From Desulfatiglans anilini DSM 4660 (GTDB taxonomy: Bacteria > Desulfobacterota > DSM-4660 > Desulfatiglandales > Desulfatiglandaceae), in the NCBI RefSeq assembly GCF_000422285.1, contig NZ_AULM01000002.1, positions 62,001 to 126,000 on the forward strand: a stretch of DNA of 64,000 nt, in the 5' to 3' direction. Position 1 is the stretch's first letter, and each line of letters starts with the position of its first letter. The position numbers were made by a program, and so were the translations under genes. Shown here in pieces: positions 19,328 to 28,451 of this stretch. The notes under the pieces were generated by a model. It had not been told where the DNA came from. It did no database searches and worked only from the letters and a program-made list of their open reading frames with translations.

Positions 19328-20201
19328 AAGCATGACGGCCTTCGGCCGCGGGGAATTCACCGGGGGTGATATGCAGCTCGTGGTGGAGATGCGGTCTGTG
19401 AACAACCGCTATCGCGATATTGTTGTAAAGTTACCGAAATCGCTTCAATTCCTTGAGGAGGGCGTCCGCAACAGGCTCGGCGGGTTTATCCAGCGCGGCC
19501 GGGTGGAAGTGGCGGTTCAGTCGATCGCCAACGGGGAGGAGCGGCCGGGCCGCCTGGAGCTGAACGAGCCCGTGGTCAAAGCTTATCTGGCCGTATTCGA
19601 CCGCCTCTCCGAAGAGTTCGGCATGCCGCGCGACATACGGATGGATCGGTTTTGTCTGTTGAGTGATGTGATCGTGCGCAAACCGGAAGAAATGGATGAA
19701 AAGGCAATTGAGGACTGCGCCGGCGAGGCCCTCGAGCAGGCGGTCGCCGCTTTCGAGACCATGCGCGTGCGGGAGGGGGCGGCCATGGAGGCGGATTTCA
19801 ACGCTCGCCTGGATCTGCTTTCAAAATACGCCGTGCAGGTAGCGGAGAGTGCACCGCAGGTGGCGGAATTTTACCGTCGGCGCCTGAAGGACCACATCGG
19901 CAAGGTCCTGGGTGAGATGGAACTCGACGAGGAGCGGCTGGCGCAGGAGGTGGCCCTTTTCGCCGAAAGAGCGGATATCACGGAAGAATTGGTGCGCCTG
20001 CGAAGCCACCTCGATCAGTTCAGGACGTATCTCGGGGCTGATGAGGCCGTTGGGCGGCGGCTGGATTTTCTGCTGCAGGAGATGCATCGGGAGGTCAACA
20101 CGCTGAGCGCGAAGGCCTCTGATTCCGGGATTTCCCGGATAGTGGTGGAGATGAAATCAGAGCTCGAAAAGATCCGGGAACAGGTTCAAAACGTGGAATG
20201 A
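19320..20201 (+). CDS. YicC family endoribonuclease
   Basis: A 293-residue YicC-family protein with the N-terminal signature [13 protein letters not shown] and the C-terminal DUF1732 region ending in [21 protein letters not shown]. coli YicC is an RNase acting on small RNA. The usual context of YicC next to guanylate kinase is kept here. Its start overlaps the DUF4416 stop by 8 bases; the next gene begins 16 bases downstream. Confidence 0.92.
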   Translation: MIRSMTAFGRGEFTGGDMQLVVEMRSVNNRYRDIVVKLPKSLQFLEEGVRNRLGGFIQRGRVEVAVQSIANGEERPGRLELNEPVVKAYLAVFDRLSEEFGMPRDIRMDRFCLLSDVIVRKPEEMDEKAIEDCAGEALEQAVAAFETMRVREGAAMEADFNARLDLLSKYAVQVAESAPQVAEFYRRRLKDHIGKVLGEMELDEERLAQEVALFAERADITEELVRLRSHLDQFRTYLGADEAVGRRLDFLLQEMHREVNTLSAKASDSGISRIVVEMKSELEKIREQVQNVE

Positions 20202-20217
20202 CAAGGAGCAGGCAAGG

Positions 20218-20490
20218 ATGAGCACAAAGCTGGTCAATATCGGTTTCGGGAATTCGGTGGTGTCGCGGCGCGTGATCGCGATCATCTCGCCGAATGCGGC
20301 TCCCATCAAGCGCCTGCGTGACGAGGCGCGCGAGGAAAAGCGCCTCATCGACGCCACGCAGGGGCGGCGCACCCGCTCTGTCATCATCACCGACAGCAAC
20401 CACGTGATCCTTTCGGCGATCCAGTCCGAGACGATCGCGCAGCGCTTCAACCCGAACGGCACCTTGGCGAAGGAAGATCTGGAAGAGTAA
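20218..20490 (+). CDS. remA: RemA-like regulator (DUF370)
   Basis: A 90-residue DUF370/RemA family protein: [34 protein letters not shown], and [20 protein letters not shown]. In Bacillus RemA is a ring-forming DNA-binding activator of matrix genes; in Gram-negative anaerobes the role is unknown, although the yicC-remA-gmk order is well conserved. AAGGAGCAGG lies just upstream of its ATG. The stop overlaps the gmk start by one base. Confidence 0.9.
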   Translation: MSTKLVNIGFGNSVVSRRVIAIISPNAAPIKRLRDEAREEKRLIDATQGRRTRSVIITDSNHVILSAIQSETIAQRFNPNGTLAKEDLEE

Positions 20491-21149
20491 TGCCGCCGGG
20501 ACAGATTTTCATTTTCTCGGCTCCCTCGGGCGGGGGCAAGTCGACCATCATCGGAGAACTGCGCAAACGGGTCGCAGGCCTCGGGTACGCGGTTTCCCAC
20601 ACGAGCAGGCCGCCGCGAAAAGAGGAACGGGAGGGCGTCCACTATTATTTTGTAGATCGGGTGACCTTCGAGCGGATGATCGGGCAGGGGGCCTTCGTCG
20701 AGTGGGCCCCGGTCTATGATGCCTTGTACGGAACATCCTTCATGACCCTCGAGGAGCAGACCGCCAAGGGGCTCGATGTGGTCATGGATGTGGACGTCAA
20801 GGGCGCCCGCAGCATCCGCCGCCGCTTCCCGGAGAGCGTTTCGATCTACATCGTGCCGCCTTCCATCGCCACCCTGGCCGAGAGGCTTCGCAGCCGTGGC
20901 ACGGATAGCGAATCGGCCGTCGAGCGGCGTCTCCGGGCTGCAGCCGGGGAAATCCATCACAGCCTCGAGTACGATTACATCATCGTCAACCACCTTCTGG
21001 AGGATGCGGTCAAAGAGGCCGAGGCGATCATCCTCGCGGCGCGATGCCGGACTGCGCGCCGGGAGATGTCTGTGCGGCGTGCTTTTCCTGAGTCTTTCGC
21101 ACCCGTGTCCGAGTTGGTGAAGGATACGGGGCCTGGAACGGAGGGGTGA
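20490..21149 (+). CDS. gmk: Guanylate kinase
   Basis: GMP to GDP kinase, 219 residues. The P-loop is SAPSGGGKST near residue 11, followed by the GMP-binding region VSHTSRPPRKEEREGVHYYF, VEWAPVYDALYGTS, and the lid SRGTDSESAVERRL. The length and motif order are normal. The ATG overlaps the remA stop and the 3' end overlaps rlmB by 4 bases, giving a tight four-gene unit. Confidence 0.96.
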   Translation: MPPGQIFIFSAPSGGGKSTIIGELRKRVAGLGYAVSHTSRPPRKEEREGVHYYFVDRVTFERMIGQGAFVEWAPVYDALYGTSFMTLEEQTAKGLDVVMDVDVKGARSIRRRFPESVSIYIVPPSIATLAERLRSRGTDSESAVERRLRAAAGEIHHSLEYDYIIVNHLLEDAVKEAEAIILAARCRTARREMSVRRAFPESFAPVSELVKDTGPGTEG

Positions 21150-21967
21150 GGATGGGCTTGTCCGGAAGGCCTGAAAACGCCGGGGACGTGCTGATCCCGG
21201 GGTTCCATGCGGTCAGGGAGGCCCTGCTGCGCGGGAGCGCCGCGCTGAAGGAGGTCTGGGTGGCGGGAGGGAAGCTGTCCCCCCGTCTGCGTGAACTGGT
21301 AAAACTGGCTGCCGGGATGGGGGTTCCGGTCCTGGAAAAACCGCCGGCGGTCTTTGCCGGACGTTTCCCCGACGTGGCGCACCAGGGTGTGGCGGCGGTT
21401 GCAGCGGCCTTTGCCTACGCGGATTTGGAGGAAACGGCCCGCAGAGCCCTCGATCGGGCGGAGGAGGCCCTTTTCGTGGCGCTGGACCACGTCACCGATG
21501 AGGGGAACCTGGGGGCCTTAGTCCGCACCTCGGCCTTTTTCGGAGCCCAGGGGATGATCCTCCCGAGGGATCGCTCTGCCGGGATTTCACCGCGCGTGCT
21601 CAAACGGGCTTCGGGCGCCTGCGCGGTGCTTCCCGTCGTCCAGGTCGTCAACCTCGTCCGCAGCCTGCGGCAGTTGAAGGCGATGGGGTATTGGGCGGTG
21701 GGAACTGCAGGGGAGAGCAGCGTGTCCATTTATGACTTCGACTGGCGGCGGCCGACCGTGCTGATTCTGGGGAACGAAGAAAAAGGGCTCAGCCCGGGGA
21801 TCCGAAAATCCTGCGACCAGCTGGTTGCGATCCCAGGTTCGGGCCTGATGGAATCCTTGAACGTGTCCGTGGCCGGAGGGGTCATCCTGGCTGAGATCCG
21901 ACGCCGACACCGCACCGGCAAACCCTTCATTCCGGCAGAGGGAATGTCTCCAGCGCGCCGATCCTGA
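21146..21967 (+). CDS. rlmB: 23S rRNA 2'-O-ribose methyltransferase (RlmB/SpoU family)
   Basis: A SpoU-type trefoil-knot methyltransferase of 273 residues. An N-terminal substrate-binding domain (GFHAVREALLRGSAALKEVW) precedes the SPOUT motifs: motif 1 NLGALVRTSAFFGAQG near residue 120, motif 2 LILGNEEKGLS near 207, motif 3 ESLNVSVAGGVILAE near 237. RlmB methylates G2251 of 23S rRNA in E. coli; the exact target here is inferred. The final 41 bases overlap the 3' end of maf on the opposite strand. Confidence 0.88.
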   Translation: MRMGLSGRPENAGDVLIPGFHAVREALLRGSAALKEVWVAGGKLSPRLRELVKLAAGMGVPVLEKPPAVFAGRFPDVAHQGVAAVAAAFAYADLEETARRALDRAEEALFVALDHVTDEGNLGALVRTSAFFGAQGMILPRDRSAGISPRVLKRASGACAVLPVVQVVNLVRSLRQLKAMGYWAVGTAGESSVSIYDFDWRRPTVLILGNEEKGLSPGIRKSCDQLVAIPGSGLMESLNVSVAGGVILAEIRRRHRTGKPFIPAEGMSPARRS

Positions 21968-22541
21968 GCAAGGCGTTGACCAAGGCGCAGACCGGCAGCC
22001 CGACCACGTTGGTGTAGGAACCGGTGACCCCCATGACCAGAAATGCGCCCACCCCCTGGATGGCATAGGCCCCGGCCTTTCCCAGCGGCTCGCCGGTAGC
22101 CGTGTATCCTCTGATCTCATCCTCTGACAGGGCTTTGAAACGGACGAGCGTCGTCACCGCCTCGCTGTGGATCGCTTCGCCTTCAGGGCTCAGGACACAG
22201 AAGCCGGTGATGACACGGTGCTCCTTTCCGCTGAGCCGGCGGAGCATGTTCACGGCGTCATCGGCATCGGCCGGCTTCCCGAGTATCTCCCGGTCGATGA
22301 CGACGATGGTGTCGGCCCCGAGGGTCCAGCGGTTTGTCAGGCGGCTGAAGACCTCCCCGGCCTTTTCAGCGGCGAGCCGCTGGACCAACGATTCCGGGTC
22401 TGCGTGCAGACGGCTTTCTTCCGCAAGGCTGGGAACGACCTCGAAGGGCAGCTTGATCTGCTGAAGCAGCCGCCTACGGCGAGGTGAGGCGGAGGCAAGG
22501 GTCAGGGGGTTACGGATGCTGATCCGGCAGGCTCGGGTCAT
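21927..22541 (-). CDS. maf: Maf family nucleotide pyrophosphatase
   Basis: A 204-residue Maf protein, a nucleoside triphosphate pyrophosphatase acting on dTTP/UTP or modified nucleotides. It shows LTLASASPRRRRLLQQI near residue 13, LGADTIVVIDREILGKP near 75, SGKEHRVITGF, and GEPLGKAGAYAIQGVGAF near 150, which together form the active site. The start at 22541 overlaps the tatD stop (ATGA). A much longer open frame upstream is only a shadow of tatD. It overlaps rlmB convergently by 41 bases. Confidence 0.93.
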   Translation of the reverse strand: MTRACRISIRNPLTLASASPRRRRLLQQIKLPFEVVPSLAEESRLHADPESLVQRLAAEKAGEVFSRLTNRWTLGADTIVVIDREILGKPADADDAVNMLRRLSGKEHRVITGFCVLSPEGEAIHSEAVTTLVRFKALSEDEIRGYTATGEPLGKAGAYAIQGVGAFLVMGVTGSYTNVVGLPVCALVNALLRIGALETFPLPE

Positions 22542-23314
22542 GGCGTCTGATCGATCCCGAAAAGACGGCAGGCATTTTCCGTTGTCACCCTGGCGATTTC
22601 CTCTTCGCGGAGGCCCCGCAGGGAGGCGATTTCGCCGGCTGTGTAACGGACGAAGGCCGGTTCGTTGCGTTTGCCGCGTTTGGGCACGGGGGCGAGGTAC
22701 GGGGCGTCGGTTTCGATCAGCAGGGCTTCGAGCGGGATGCCTCGGGCCACTTCCCGGACTTGGGTCGCCTTTGGAAACGTCACGGTTCCGGGGATGGAGA
22801 TGTAAAAACCCAGATCGATGAAGGTGTGCGCCAGGTCGAGATCCCCCGAAAAACAGTGAATGACGCCGCGCCGCTTTCGAAGGCCCGTCCTTCGGACCGC
22901 TTCGAGGACGTCCATGTGGGCCTCCCGGTCGTGAATGATCACCGGGAGGGCGAGGTCGGCAGCCATCTCGATCTGACGTGTAAACAAGGGCTTTTGGGTC
23001 TCCGCCGGACAGTAACCGCGGTAGTAGTCGAGCCCGATTTCCCCCCAGGCGACGACTTCCGGCGCGGCGGAAAGGGCCGCCAGCCGCTCCAGGTCGTTCG
23101 GCGTGCACTCTGCAGCGTTGTGCGGGTGATAACCAACAGCCGCATAGGTCCGATCGTGTTCTTGGGCGATCGCGATCGCGCGGCTCGAACTCCCGAAGTC
23201 GATCCCCACCGTCAGAACGGACTCCACCTGCGCCTCGCGGGCGCGTTGCATGACCTCCTCGAGATCGTCCGCAAATGCCTCCATATCCAAATGTGCGTGG
23301 GTGTCGAACAGCAT
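22538..23314 (-). CDS. TatD family metal-dependent hydrolase
   Basis: A 258-residue TatD-type DNase/hydrolase. The metal ligands are visible: FDTHAHLD at the N-terminus, VAWGEIGLDYY near residue 92, PVIIHDREAH near 128, VIHCFSGD near 152, and the last Asp in LIETDAPYLAPVP near 204. Family members have 3'-5' exonuclease and AP endonuclease activity. It is the first gene of a two-gene minus-strand unit with maf. Confidence 0.93.
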   Translation of the reverse strand: MLFDTHAHLDMEAFADDLEEVMQRAREAQVESVLTVGIDFGSSSRAIAIAQEHDRTYAAVGYHPHNAAECTPNDLERLAALSAAPEVVAWGEIGLDYYRGYCPAETQKPLFTRQIEMAADLALPVIIHDREAHMDVLEAVRRTGLRKRRGVIHCFSGDLDLAHTFIDLGFYISIPGTVTFPKATQVREVARGIPLEALLIETDAPYLAPVPKRGKRNEPAFVRYTAGEIASLRGLREEEIARVTTENACRLFGIDQTP

Positions 23315-23668
23315 GATCCCTTCTTTCTAGGGGCGCATCACCGGATGGCCTCCGTCAGGCGATGTCGATTCACGAGCACGCGGGGATCTGGAATCCGGCC
23401 GCCCTTCCACCGATGGCGGGTTGCAGTTGCTTTGCCGCCGGCGGCTGCGCAGCCCCACGTCCCCAAGGCTGTTTTCGGATGAAGATGGTATAAAGGATTT
23501 GTCGCGCCGAGGCAAACAATTCCCTTGCCAGCGCCCATAAATTCCTTAAAATCATCCGCACAGACAGCTTTTGACCACCGTTCCCACGGACTCCCCCGTT
23601 GTGCTGCCATGAATCTTCCGCGGCGCCCCCCGCTGAGCAGAGCCTTCCGGAAGCAGCCGGAGACGAAA
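23315..23668. other. 354-bp divergent spacer, no gene
   Basis: Lies between divergent tatD and the GspE-like gene. It contains the 12-base palindrome GGCTGCGCAGCC near 23448 but no protein-like frame and no clear promoter by eye. Confidence 0.4.
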
Positions 23669-25474
23669 ATGGTGACATCTGAAGAGGAAAACCGCTTGCG
23701 AAGCGGCTCCGCGGAACGGGACGCCCGTTCTGATGATGGGTTCGATTCGCGATTTGCCGGACTGCTCGGGACAGGGCTCCTGAGCCTCCTGGATCTGAAG
23801 GATGCCGAAAGCCGTGCCAGATCGGCCGGCCGGTCCGTAGAGAGCATCCTGCTGGATGAATTTCACTTGTCGAAGCAGGATCTTGGCCTCGCCCTGGCGA
23901 GGTGTTACCGGATGCCTTATCTGGCCTTCAGCGAGGAGTTGCACTTTCCCGCCGGCCGGCTTTCCGGCGTGAAGACCGCTTTCCTGCGAAAGAACGGGAT
24001 GATCCCGGTTTGGAAAAACCCCGAAAAAAGCGCCGTTCTGGTCGCCATGCGCGATCCTGCCGATCTCCAGGCCAGGGATGCCGTCAGGCGAATCTTTCCG
24101 GGCGAACCTCTGTCCTTCGCCGTTGCGCTGGACGAGGATATCCAGCGTCTGATCGATCAACTGGAGCGCAGGCGGCGGGATGGAGCGGCCGTCGATGCCC
24201 CGGGGATCGAGGCGCTGCTCCAGGGCCTGGAGCCGGCGCCGGGGGAACCCGAGGAGGAAAGGGAGGAGCCGAGCGAGCAGGACAGCCTTATCGTTCAACT
24301 GGTCAACCGGATGATCCTGGACGCCTGCCGACAGCGCGCCTCCGACATCCACATCGAGCCGCGGTCGGGGAAGGCCGGCACCCTGGTCCGTTTCAGGGTG
24401 GACGGCGTTTGCCGGGTTTACCAGACCATTCCAGCCAGTTATCAGCGTGCGGTGGTTTCCAGGATCAAGATCATGGCCGATATGGACATCTCGGAGCGCC
24501 GGCTCCCCCAGGACGGCAAGATCTTGTTCAAGCGCTTCGGTTCGTTGGATATCGAGCTGCGCGTGGTCACGGTCCCACTCGGGGGGCTGATCGAAGACGT
24601 GGTGCTCAGAATCCTTCCGCGGCACGCGGTGCAAAGCATCCAAAAGATCGAGATGAGTGCGCGCGACGAGACACGCTTCAAAGAGCTGATCTCGAAGCCC
24701 TATGGCCTGGTCCTCGTCGTCGGCCCGACGGGCAGCGGAAAAACGACCACGCTCCATGCGGCGCTCGCTGAGATCAACCGGACGGAGCGAAAGATCTGGA
24801 CGGCGGAGGATCCGGTCGAGATCACCCAGGATGGGCTGCGCCAGGTCCAGATCAACCGCAGGATCGGGTATGATTTCGCCGCCGCCCTCCGGTCATTCCT
24901 GAGAGCGGATCCGGATGTGATCATGGTGGGTGAGATGCGGGACCGGGAAACGGCCGCCATCGCCATCGAGGCGTCTCTGACGGGCCATCTCGTTCTGAGC
25001 ACGCTGCATACCAACAGCGCCGCCGAGACCGTCGTCCGGCTGCTCGAAATGGGCCTCGATCCCTGTAATTTCGCCGATGCGCTTCTCGGCGTTCTGGCGC
25101 AGCGCCTCGTCAGGAGCCTCTGCCGGCGATGCAGAAGACCGTGCGGGCCGGACCCCGGCTACCACGACGCCCTCGAGGCGTCCTACGGCGATGGCTGGTC
25201 CGGTCTGGGGGAGTCCTCGCAGAGCATGGACCTCTTTACCCGTGGAGGATGCCCCCACTGCAATCAGAGCGGGTACAGCGGGAGGACAGCGATCTGCGAA
25301 CTGCTTCTTTGCACGGATCCGATCAAGGAGCTCATCCGGCGGGGTGCACCGGTCGATGCGCTGAATGCCCAGGCCGCCCGCGAAGGCATGACGACCCTGA
25401 TGCAGAATGGCGTCCGCAAGGTCGTCAAGGGCATCACGGACCTCCAGGAGGTCCGGCGGGTGTGCCTGCGTTAG
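23669..25474 (+). CDS. GspE/PilB-type secretion or pilus ATPase
   Basis: A 601-residue type II secretion/type IV pilus traffic ATPase. The N-terminal MshEN-type domain spans about residues 1-165; the ATPase core has the DIHIEP motif near 228, Walker A GPTGSGKTTT near 352, Asp box TAEDPVE near 378, Walker B RADPDVIMVGEMRD near 412, and the His box LVLSTLHTNSA. The tetracysteine zinc element is CRRCRRPC followed by CPHC near 484-534. The ATG at 23669 has GGAG 8 bases upstream; earlier Mets at 23525 and 23609 lack a site. No other secretion or pilin genes are near, so which system it powers is unknown. Confidence 0.9.
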   Translation: MVTSEEENRLRSGSAERDARSDDGFDSRFAGLLGTGLLSLLDLKDAESRARSAGRSVESILLDEFHLSKQDLGLALARCYRMPYLAFSEELHFPAGRLSGVKTAFLRKNGMIPVWKNPEKSAVLVAMRDPADLQARDAVRRIFPGEPLSFAVALDEDIQRLIDQLERRRRDGAAVDAPGIEALLQGLEPAPGEPEEEREEPSEQDSLIVQLVNRMILDACRQRASDIHIEPRSGKAGTLVRFRVDGVCRVYQTIPASYQRAVVSRIKIMADMDISERRLPQDGKILFKRFGSLDIELRVVTVPLGGLIEDVVLRILPRHAVQSIQKIEMSARDETRFKELISKPYGLVLVVGPTGSGKTTTLHAALAEINRTERKIWTAEDPVEITQDGLRQVQINRRIGYDFAAALRSFLRADPDVIMVGEMRDRETAAIAIEASLTGHLVLSTLHTNSAAETVVRLLEMGLDPCNFADALLGVLAQRLVRSLCRRCRRPCGPDPGYHDALEASYGDGWSGLGESSQSMDLFTRGGCPHCNQSGYSGRTAICELLLCTDPIKELIRRGAPVDALNAQAAREGMTTLMQNGVRKVVKGITDLQEVRRVCLR

Positions 25475-25882
25475 GAAAGGGAATCGTAAGGCGCACAAGA
25501 CCGCCGTCTGAAAAACAGCCGGCGGAAGGGTATCCCATGATCGGGGGAGAAGATTTTTCTGCGAGGTCGGATTCCCACGACCGGCGGTCGAGCATCTGGA
25601 CGTGCCGGCCCGTTTGAGCGGGTCGCCGGCGAGGAAAAACCTTGTTTTTGGCCGGGGTTCTTGGCATGTTAAACCATTTGCGTCCGCAAAGAGGTTTTTG
25701 CGCCCATCCCGGTGTCCGTTTGCATTTCTAATGGAGCGGTAGTCTGCGGACCGCCCTCCGGAAATGTTTCATTTTTCCTGTGTGGGCCCTTTTTGCCGGA
25801 TGCGAAATCTGGCCGGTGGGAGAGTCTTTCCCCCCGGCTGTCTGACACCCGATATCGGAGAAACAGGACAGAGAAGGTCCCC
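25475..25882. other. 408-bp intergenic region with a decayed repeat
   Basis: Separates the ATPase gene from the HTH-EIIA gene and should hold the latter's promoter. At about 25690-25730 the string TTTTTGCGCCCATCCCGGTG followed by TCCGTTTGCAT resembles the left half of the 61891-62032 repeat. No gene is supported. Confidence 0.4.
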
Positions 25883-26554
25883 ATGAAGCTTGACTTGAAG
25901 GAGGCGGAGTCGCTTCTCGGCATTTCCGCCATGACGATTCAGCGCTGGGCACGCCAAGGGCGGATACCCGCTAGAGAGGCTGACGGCGCCCTCGTTTTCA
26001 GACAGAAGGAACTCGAACGGTGGGCCTGGAACCGGCAGTGGCCGCTGCGCCGGGATCCGGGCATGCCCTGCTTGGAGGGCAGCCTGGAGACGGAATGTCT
26101 TTCGGACGCCCTGCGGCGGGGAGGCGTCTTTTTCAACGTCCGAGGGAATACGGTCAAGGAAGTCCTGAACGAGATGTCCGGGCTGGTTCCGCTCTCAGCC
26201 GATGTGGATCGCGAAGGGCTGGTCGGGCTGTTGGAGGAGAGAGAGCGGTTGGCGAGCACGGGCATCGGGCGAGGGGTCGCCGTTCCGCACCCGCGTGAAC
26301 CTCTGACCTCGATCGGTGACCGTGCCATTGTGACGGCGGCGTTTTTGGAGCGGCCGGTGGATTTCGGGGCGATGGACCATGTCCCGGTCTTTCTGGTGTT
26401 GCTCATGTTGAGCCCCGCAACGCGTACCCACCTCCGTCTGCTGTCCCGCTTGAGCTTCTGCCTTCGAGACGCATCGTTGACGGAGGGGCTGCCGAACTAC
26501 CGAGAAGAAGAGGCCTTTTTGAAGGATATCGCCCGGGCCGAGCAGGGATTGTGA
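25883..26554 (+). CDS. HTH domain fused to PTS EIIA (Ntr/fructose-type) domain
   Basis: A 223-residue two-domain protein. Residues 1-55 form an excisionase/MerR-like helix-turn-helix (LDLKEAESLLGISAMTIQRW, then ARQGRIPA). Residues 75-220 are a PTS EIIA type 2 domain with the phosphorylatable histidine in GIGRGVAVPHPREP (His136), the same site as PtsN. No sugar-specific EIIB/EIIC is nearby, so a regulatory role is likely. Its stop is 4 bases before the ClC start, so the pair is an operon and the channel is the obvious candidate target (inference). The ATG at 25883 follows an AGAAGG site. Confidence 0.85.
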   Translation: MKLDLKEAESLLGISAMTIQRWARQGRIPAREADGALVFRQKELERWAWNRQWPLRRDPGMPCLEGSLETECLSDALRRGGVFFNVRGNTVKEVLNEMSGLVPLSADVDREGLVGLLEERERLASTGIGRGVAVPHPREPLTSIGDRAIVTAAFLERPVDFGAMDHVPVFLVLLMLSPATRTHLRLLSRLSFCLRDASLTEGLPNYREEEAFLKDIARAEQGL

Positions 26555-26558
26555 GGTC

Positions 26559-28256
26559 ATGCACCGCCTTTTACTGCGATTGGATGAACGTCTGCAACTC
26601 GTTCTGATCTCCTGCGTGGTGGGGGTCTGCGGCGGTCTTTTGTCGGTCCTGCTGAACCGTTCCCTCCATGCATTTGCTGGGTGGGTCAAGCCCTTGAGCG
26701 GAGAGATCTATGCGGTGCTCTTCCCGGCCGCCGGGGCGATGCTTTCATGGATCTTTCTGAACTATGTGATGCGGGAAAAAGGCGGGCACGGGGTCCCCGA
26801 TGTCATCCAGAGCGTGTCCCGGAGGGGCGGGTTGCTGCCTTTCAGAACCAGCTTCTCGCGCCTGGTTTCCGCTCTTCTGACGATCGGCAGCGGGGGTTCG
26901 GCCGGTCCGGAGGGGCCGGTGGTGATCAGCGGCGGCAGCATCGGCTCCAACATCGCGACCTTTTTCGGACTCAAGGACCGGCAGCGGGTGGTCATTGTGG
27001 GCTGCGGGGCCTCGGCTGCGATCGGCGCCATCTTCAATGCCCCTGTCGCGGGCATCGCCTTCACGCTGGAGGTGATCCTGGGGGAGTGGGCTCCGGTGAA
27101 TCTCATCCCGATCGCCATGGCATCGGTGGTCGGCACCTCCGTGAGCCGGCTGCTCCAGGGCAATCAGATCCCCTTCGAGCACCAGGCCTTTCCGGTGGCG
27201 GGTTTGGATCTGGTGGCCTGCATCGGCCTGGCCTTGTTCACGACCGGAAGCTCGGTCGGCCTTATGCGGATGGTCTCGACGGTGCACACCTGGTCCACGA
27301 AGTGGGTTTCCGCCGGGTGGATGCGCGCCGGCCTTGGCGGCCTCATGGTGGGGGGCATCGGCATGTTCCTTCCGGCCGTCCTTGGCGAGGGCTATGAGGT
27401 GATCCGGGAGATTCTCAGGCAGCAGATCTCAGCCGGCGTAGGCATGGTCGCACTTCTGGTCGCCGCCAAGATCCTGGTAACGGGCCTGACCCTCGGAAGC
27501 GGCGGTTCCGGGGGGCTCTTCGCGCCGTGCCTGGTCGTCGGCTGCTTCACCGGCCTGTTTTACCAGCGTGCATTGGTATGGCTGATGCCTTCGGTCGAGT
27601 GGGCCGGTGAGAGCTACTTCGCCCTGCTCGGCATGGCCGGCGTGATCAGCAGCGTCATGCAGGCGCCGATGACCGGCATCTTTTTGATCAGCGAGATCAC
27701 GGGGGGCTACGAAGTTCTGCTTTCCGTCGTGCTGGTCTCCGTCCTGAGTGTATCTGTCAGCAGCTATATCGAACCTGTCTCCGTCTATCACCGGGACCTG
27801 GTGGCGACGGGCGAATTTATCCGGCCGGGGTCGGATCGGAAGATCCTTTCGGACCTGAATGTCGCCGAACTCCTTGAGACCGATTGCGTCCCTCTGCACC
27901 CGGAGATGCTTCTGAAGGACCTGGTGGCGCGGGTGGAACAGGGGCGCCGGAACTACTTTCCTGTAGAGGATCCAGAGAACGGGCGTTTCCTCGGAATGGT
28001 CCACCTGGACGATGTCCGAGAGTTCCTTTTCCATCCGGATCTTTACCACTCCGTGCTGGTGGAAGAGGTCATGCAGCGGGATGTTCCCACCGTGAGCCTG
28101 GACGATGACCTCGGCCATGTATTCCAGCTCTTCGATGAGGAAAGGGTCTGGAGCCTGCCGGTCGTCCACGGCGATGGGCGGTTTGCCGGGCTGATCTCCA
28201 AGGCCACTATCCTGGACCATTACCGCAGGGAACTGATGGCCCAGCAGAATGTATAA
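26559..28256 (+). CDS. ClC family chloride channel/antiporter with CBS pair
   Basis: A 565-residue ClC protein: a membrane domain to about residue 420, then two CBS domains (about 435-560) that usually bind adenine nucleotides. Selectivity motifs are recognisable: GHGVPDV near residue 77, GSGGSAGPEGP near 110-120 with the external gating glutamate (E118), and GSGGSGGLFAPCLVVG near 310. Retained E118 suggests an anion/proton exchanger or gated channel of the ordinary type. It is translationally close to the HTH-EIIA gene and convergent with a fluoride-riboswitch antiporter. Confidence 0.92.
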   Translation: MHRLLLRLDERLQLVLISCVVGVCGGLLSVLLNRSLHAFAGWVKPLSGEIYAVLFPAAGAMLSWIFLNYVMREKGGHGVPDVIQSVSRRGGLLPFRTSFSRLVSALLTIGSGGSAGPEGPVVISGGSIGSNIATFFGLKDRQRVVIVGCGASAAIGAIFNAPVAGIAFTLEVILGEWAPVNLIPIAMASVVGTSVSRLLQGNQIPFEHQAFPVAGLDLVACIGLALFTTGSSVGLMRMVSTVHTWSTKWVSAGWMRAGLGGLMVGGIGMFLPAVLGEGYEVIREILRQQISAGVGMVALLVAAKILVTGLTLGSGGSGGLFAPCLVVGCFTGLFYQRALVWLMPSVEWAGESYFALLGMAGVISSVMQAPMTGIFLISEITGGYEVLLSVVLVSVLSVSVSSYIEPVSVYHRDLVATGEFIRPGSDRKILSDLNVAELLETDCVPLHPEMLLKDLVARVEQGRRNYFPVEDPENGRFLGMVHLDDVREFLFHPDLYHSVLVEEVMQRDVPTVSLDDDLGHVFQLFDEERVWSLPVVHGDGRFAGLISKATILDHYRRELMAQQNV

Positions 28257-28264
28257 AACAGACC

Positions 28265-28281
28265 GTTTCCAGTCCGGATGG
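28265..28281. repeat. Solo repeat terminus after the ClC gene
   Basis: GTTTCCAGTCCGGATGG, 9 bases after the ClC stop, resembles the terminal inverted repeat of the dispersed palindromic family. No partner end is obvious nearby. The remaining spacer to 28451 has no recognised feature. Confidence 0.35.
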
Positions 28282-28451
28282 ACATCCGTTGAAAAATGTT
28301 CCCCCCATCAATCCCCGGCCAACGACTGTCGCGGGCCGCTGCGGCTGAATCACCTGTAAAAGGCATTCTTCATCCGGTACGCCGCTTTATTCCCTATCCA
28401 GGCTTCTGCCTCCGCACATGGCAGGGGAACGATCCGTCGCCGGCGCTTCGA

